DNA of 7,906 nt from Acidimicrobiaceae bacterium (GTDB taxonomy: Bacteria > Actinomycetota > Acidimicrobiia > Acidimicrobiales > RAAP-2). The DNA lies in NCBI GenBank assembly GCA_003164275.1, contig PLSY01000119.1:1-7906 (forward strand), given 5' to 3'. The notes under the pieces were generated by a model, which was not told the origin of the DNA, did no database searches, and was given only the letters and a program-made list of their open reading frames with translations. Both the position numbers and the translations under genes were made by a program. The first letter of the stretch is position 1, and the number at the start of each line of letters is the position of its first letter. Of this stretch, positions 5,535 to 7,906 are shown one piece after another.

Positions 5535-6950
5535 ATGGGAGAAGTCACAGGTCCAGTCACCGGGGGAACTCACGGGTGGGCGTTCGGAGCTTCGAGTTCG
5601 GACCTGAGTGAGGCCGGCTACATCGAAGAGGAGTTTGTTCTCGAGGGAAACGCCCCCCGCTTCGTTTTGGCACCGGGCACAATGTACGGGCGTGACGGGC
5701 GCTGGACGGTCACCGAAGGATCGCAGAGTCCGTATCGCACCCGGTTCCTCGTCCGCAGGCCGACTGAGCCACATGACTTCAGCGGCACTGTGATTGTCAA
5801 CTGGAACAACGTCTCGTTGGGATTCGAGTTCCTAACCGGGTGGAGTTCCGAGGTCATCGCCTCGGGGAGCGCATGGGTTGGTGCCACGGTGCAGACCGTC
5901 GGCCTCCAGGGCTTCCCCGGTGCCGAGCCCGGCGGGTTGATCGGGTGGGATCCGGAGCGGTACGGCTCCCTCACCATCGCCGATGATGACGCGTCCTTCG
6001 ACATCTTCACGCAGGTCGGCACCGAAGTGGGACCGAGCCGCTCAGTGGGCTCCGTTGACCCCATGGGCGGCCTCGTGGTGGACAAAGTCCTGGCCGCCGG
6101 TGAGTCCCAGTCGGCGTGTCGACTGGCCACCTATTTCAACGCAGTGCAGCCACGCGAACACCTCTACGACGGCTTTCTCCTGGTCGTCTATGCCGGCGGA
6201 GGCACCCGAGTCGAAGCCGCGGGGGACGGGCCAAGCCTCGAAGCCATACCTGCTGAGCTCCGCCCGTTCATCAACATCATGCCGTTCGGCTCTCACCTTC
6301 TGCGTTCGGACCTCTCGGCTCCGATGCTGGTGCTCAACTCGGAAACGGAGTCCCCGTGGTACCAAGAGGTTCGCCAACCGGACACGTCCACGTACCGATT
6401 GTGGGAGGTTGCCGGCGCTGCCCACCTAAGCGGCGGTTTCGGAGCGGACATCCTCGACCAGTGGCGCCGAGACTTTGGCGAAGTTCCTGACTTGGCCATT
6501 GCCACCGCCACCTCGGGCCTCCCGAACAGCCTGTCGTTTCGTCCCGTCGACCATGCCGCTCTTCGCCATCTGAATAGCTGGGTACGCGGCGGTGATCCTG
6601 CGCCTGCACAGGACCGCATCGAGTTTGGTGGAAAACCATCCAAAATCTTGCGTGATGGGTACGGCAATGCACTCGGTGGCATCCGATTGCCCGATTTCGA
6701 GGTACCGACCGCAACTCACCGTGGAGAGGGCCCCACCGATGTTCCCGATCTCGTCGGGTCGGATACCCCGTTCTCCGCCGAGACACTTCGATCCCTTTAT
6801 CCCGAGGACGACGCGTATGTGAAGCGATACGAGGCAGCTGTCGACGAGGGCCTGGTCCGAGGATTCCTGCTCAAGAGGGATGCCGACGATCTGCGAGCTG
6901 GCGCTCTCGACAGGCTGAAGGCTGCTCGTCTGCAGGATTCAGGCCCTTAA
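5535..6950 (+). CDS. Alpha/beta hydrolase domain protein (Abhydrolase_10-like)
   Basis: 471 residues from the ATG at 5535, chosen over an in-frame TTG at 5517 because GAGGGGGGA ends 4 nt before it. The sequence follows the 'alpha/beta hydrolase domain-containing protein' family of about 450-480 residues: early TRFLVRRPTEPHDFSGTVIV, NWNNVS and FLTGWSSEVIASGSAWVGAT, the nucleophile elbow AAGESQSACRLATYFNAV (Ser191 in G-E-S-Q-S), a likely acid in LVLNSETES (Glu270 or Glu272), and the catalytic His in AGAAHLSG (His297). The triad therefore looks complete. No signal peptide or membrane segment is seen, so it is probably cytoplasmic. Expected chemistry is ester or similar bond hydrolysis; the natural substrate of this family is not established to my knowledge. 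A hairpin covers the stop codon and a DUF2255 gene follows after about 100 bp. Confidence 0.88.
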   Translation: MGEVTGPVTGGTHGWAFGASSSDLSEAGYIEEEFVLEGNAPRFVLAPGTMYGRDGRWTVTEGSQSPYRTRFLVRRPTEPHDFSGTVIVNWNNVSLGFEFLTGWSSEVIASGSAWVGATVQTVGLQGFPGAEPGGLIGWDPERYGSLTIADDDASFDIFTQVGTEVGPSRSVGSVDPMGGLVVDKVLAAGESQSACRLATYFNAVQPREHLYDGFLLVVYAGGGTRVEAAGDGPSLEAIPAELRPFINIMPFGSHLLRSDLSAPMLVLNSETESPWYQEVRQPDTSTYRLWEVAGAAHLSGGFGADILDQWRRDFGEVPDLAIATATSGLPNSLSFRPVDHAALRHLNSWVRGGDPAPAQDRIEFGGKPSKILRDGYGNALGGIRLPDFEVPTATHRGEGPTDVPDLVGSDTPFSAETLRSLYPEDDAYVKRYEAAVDEGLVRGFLLKRDADDLRAGALDRLKAARLQDSGP

Positions 6951-6969
6951 CCTCATCCATTGAGGGCCT
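6941..6969 (+). terminator. Hairpin overlapping the stop codon of the alpha/beta hydrolase gene
   Basis: AGGCCCTTAA (6941-6950) pairs with TTGAGGGCCT (6960-6969) through ten base pairs, one of them G-U, around a 9-nt loop. The TAA stop codon is inside the left arm. No U-tract follows, as is common for actinobacterial terminator-like hairpins. It could end transcription before the DUF2255 gene or instead protect the 3' end of the hydrolase mRNA. Confidence 0.45.
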
Positions 6970-7046
6970 CCACCGGCAACGAGGGGGAGGAAGCGACATC
7001 GCTATGGGTTCGGGATCGATGGGATCTCCGGGAAGGTGTTCACGCC

Positions 7047-7454
7047 ATGACGACTGCCTGGTCACCAGAAGAGCTGGAGCAAATCGGCAGTTCGGAGGAG
7101 CTCGAGATCGCCCCCAGGCGTGCCGATGGGACGCTGCGGGGTTGGGTGCCAATCTGGGTAGTGAGCGTCCGAGATCAGGTGTATGTGCGGACTTGGCACC
7201 GGCGTGACACCGGTTGGTTCGGGCAGGTCGTGGACTCGCAACAAGCGCGAATCCGCGTTTCGGGCCTGGAGGCCGATGTGGCCGTTGCGGACATCGGTGA
7301 CGACGAGCGGCGCTCAGACATTGATGCTGCCTATCGCGATAAGTACGAACGCTATTCCGACGCGACCGTCGATCGTATGGCGACGGACGACGCCGCAGCT
7401 TCGACTCTGCAACTTGTAGCGGCCCAGCGCCCAGACGCAGTCGAAGACACCTGA
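7047..7454 (+). CDS. DUF2255 family protein
   Basis: 135 residues, a normal size for the family. Start at the ATG at 7047, with GGAAGG at 7031-7036 about 10 nt upstream; a TTG at 6960 would add 29 residues unlike the family. Residues 18-39 (ELEIAPRRADGTLRGWVPIWVV) and 44-50 (VYVRTWH), then TGWF and a late DAAYRDKY, match DUF2255, a small mostly-beta family that resembles the flavin-binding split-barrel nitroreductase-like proteins. No biochemical role is established to my knowledge. No signal peptide or membrane segment. It lies on the same strand as the alpha/beta hydrolase, 96 bp downstream, with a hairpin between, so co-transcription is uncertain. Confidence 0.85.
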   Translation: MTTAWSPEELEQIGSSEELEIAPRRADGTLRGWVPIWVVSVRDQVYVRTWHRRDTGWFGQVVDSQQARIRVSGLEADVAVADIGDDERRSDIDAAYRDKYERYSDATVDRMATDDAAASTLQLVAAQRPDAVEDT

Positions 7455-7510
7455 CAATGAGCGTCCAACGTCATATGAGCCAACGACTGGGCCCGCGAGA
7501 CGTCCACGGA

Positions 7511-7530
7511 CACCGATTCGCGAATCGGTG
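7511..7530. repeat. Perfect 20-bp palindrome downstream of the DUF2255 gene
   Basis: CACCGATTCG at 7511-7520 is followed directly by its exact reverse complement CGAATCGGTG at 7521-7530. As RNA it folds to an 8-bp stem with a CGCG loop, 56 nt past the DUF2255 stop, and could act as a terminator, though no U-tract follows. As DNA it has the symmetry of a dimeric regulator site. Confidence 0.6.
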
Positions 7531-7623
7531 CTCAGCTTTCATAGCTGGCGACTATGCCGGTAAGTGGCTCCGGAACAAGTCGACCGCCCGGCAGCCGAGG
7601 CTGCGGAAGGCTCCCAAAAACAA

Positions 7624-7673
7624 ATGTCACAGTGCTTCATTGGAGGGATCTCTCGATGAACCCTTTGTGACAT
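7624..7673. repeat. 8-bp inverted repeat, ATGTCACA / TGTGACAT
   Basis: ATGTCACA (7624-7631) and TGTGACAT (7666-7673) are exact inverted copies with 34 bp between them. The half-site TGTGA resembles that bound by CRP-type regulators, but the spacing is far longer than a CRP site, so this may be a pair of separate half-sites or chance. Confidence 0.3.
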
Positions 7674-7906
7674 GGACGTCCGTGCCCACCGCTTATGCCA
7701 TCCTCAAAATAGGGGACGGAAGCGAAGAGAGGTACGGTCGATGCCCAACCTGGTACTTGATCACCACCGGCGGCACCGCTCCCGACTCTCCAGTTTCAAG
7801 GCGAGCACGGTGACGGTGATGGTCAGACTGGCCCTCCGGGTCTGGGGCAGCCCCCCGTGACCAGCTGGCCTGCCATCGGTGAACCGGCGAAGTTTCATTG
7901 CGTTGC

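Larger units (their letters stand above)
7455..7906. other. 452-bp stretch without a convincing gene
   Basis: Short frames exist on both strands, including a plus-strand frame of 118 codons from 7457 and a 39-codon one at 7741-7860 preceded by GAGAGG, but none has a recognisable domain or clear GC-rich codon bias. The low-complexity, Arg/Ser/Pro-rich translations look like noise. What stands out is a perfect 20-bp palindrome at 7511-7530 and a spaced 8-bp inverted repeat at 7624-7673. The stretch could be a long intergenic region, a decayed gene, or the edge of an element continuing to the right. Confidence 0.5.

Noticed and set aside
7457..7813. 118-codon plus-strand ORF right after the DUF2255 stop
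   Set aside because: The ATG is placed as if coupled, but the translation has no recognisable domain, uneven composition and weak codon bias, and it reads through a perfect palindrome.
1..7906. CRISPR array, tRNA, rRNA or complete insertion sequence
   Set aside because: No regularly spaced short repeats with unique spacers, no cloverleaf or rRNA signatures, and no transposase frame seen; the only tandem repeats are coding GYWLV units.

Overview
The window looks like chromosome from a high-GC Gram-positive actinobacterium, most plausibly class Acidimicrobiia. Three things suggest this: GC-rich codon use, GTG starts, and a secreted protein ending in tandem 'TPDGxGYWLVxxDGG...FGDAxFxGSMxG' repeats, which I associate with exported proteins of that class. 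The lineage is inferred; there is no rRNA or other phylogenetic marker here.

Layout. (1) Positions 1-3478, minus strand: two tandem paralogous extracytoplasmic proteins with a TIM-barrel glycoside-hydrolase-like domain. Their best recognisable relatives are the bacterial GH14 beta-amylases (GGxPLGELRYP and GGENTGNG motifs). The downstream copy (1955 to beyond 1) has a Sec signal peptide, a putative-Ig (He_PIG-like) domain, a Thr/Pro linker and 42-residue GYWLV repeats, and runs off the left edge. The upstream copy (3478-2243) has an N-terminal membrane anchor and the catalytic domain only. (2) 3660-4397, plus strand: an Sfp-type 4'-phosphopantetheinyl transferase, divergent from the hydrolase pair. 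(3) 4519-5367, minus strand: a toxin-antitoxin island with an intact ribbon-helix-helix antitoxin and MazF toxin, a 32-bp near-perfect palindrome over the antitoxin promoter/start, and behind mazF a decayed DUF1778 (TacA-type) antitoxin remnant. (4) 5535-7454, plus strand: an alpha/beta hydrolase of the Abhydrolase_10 type with a GESQS nucleophile elbow, a hairpin on its stop codon, then a DUF2255 protein. (5) 7455-7906: no convincing gene, but a perfect 20-bp palindrome and a spaced inverted repeat.

How the genes may work together. The two GH14-like proteins probably act at the cell surface on an alpha-glucan or another polysaccharide, one membrane-tethered and one released or wall-associated. 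In both, the acid-bearing GELRYP motif is kept, but the segment where GH14 enzymes carry the catalytic base (FTCLEM) reads AYTTYLD, so chemistry or specificity may differ from true beta-amylase. MazEF forms a self-contained autoregulated module. I see no evidence of a functional link between the hydrolase pair, the transferase, the TA module and the plus-strand pair. The most unusual content is the GH14-like pair and the set of strong inverted repeats in the intergenic spaces.
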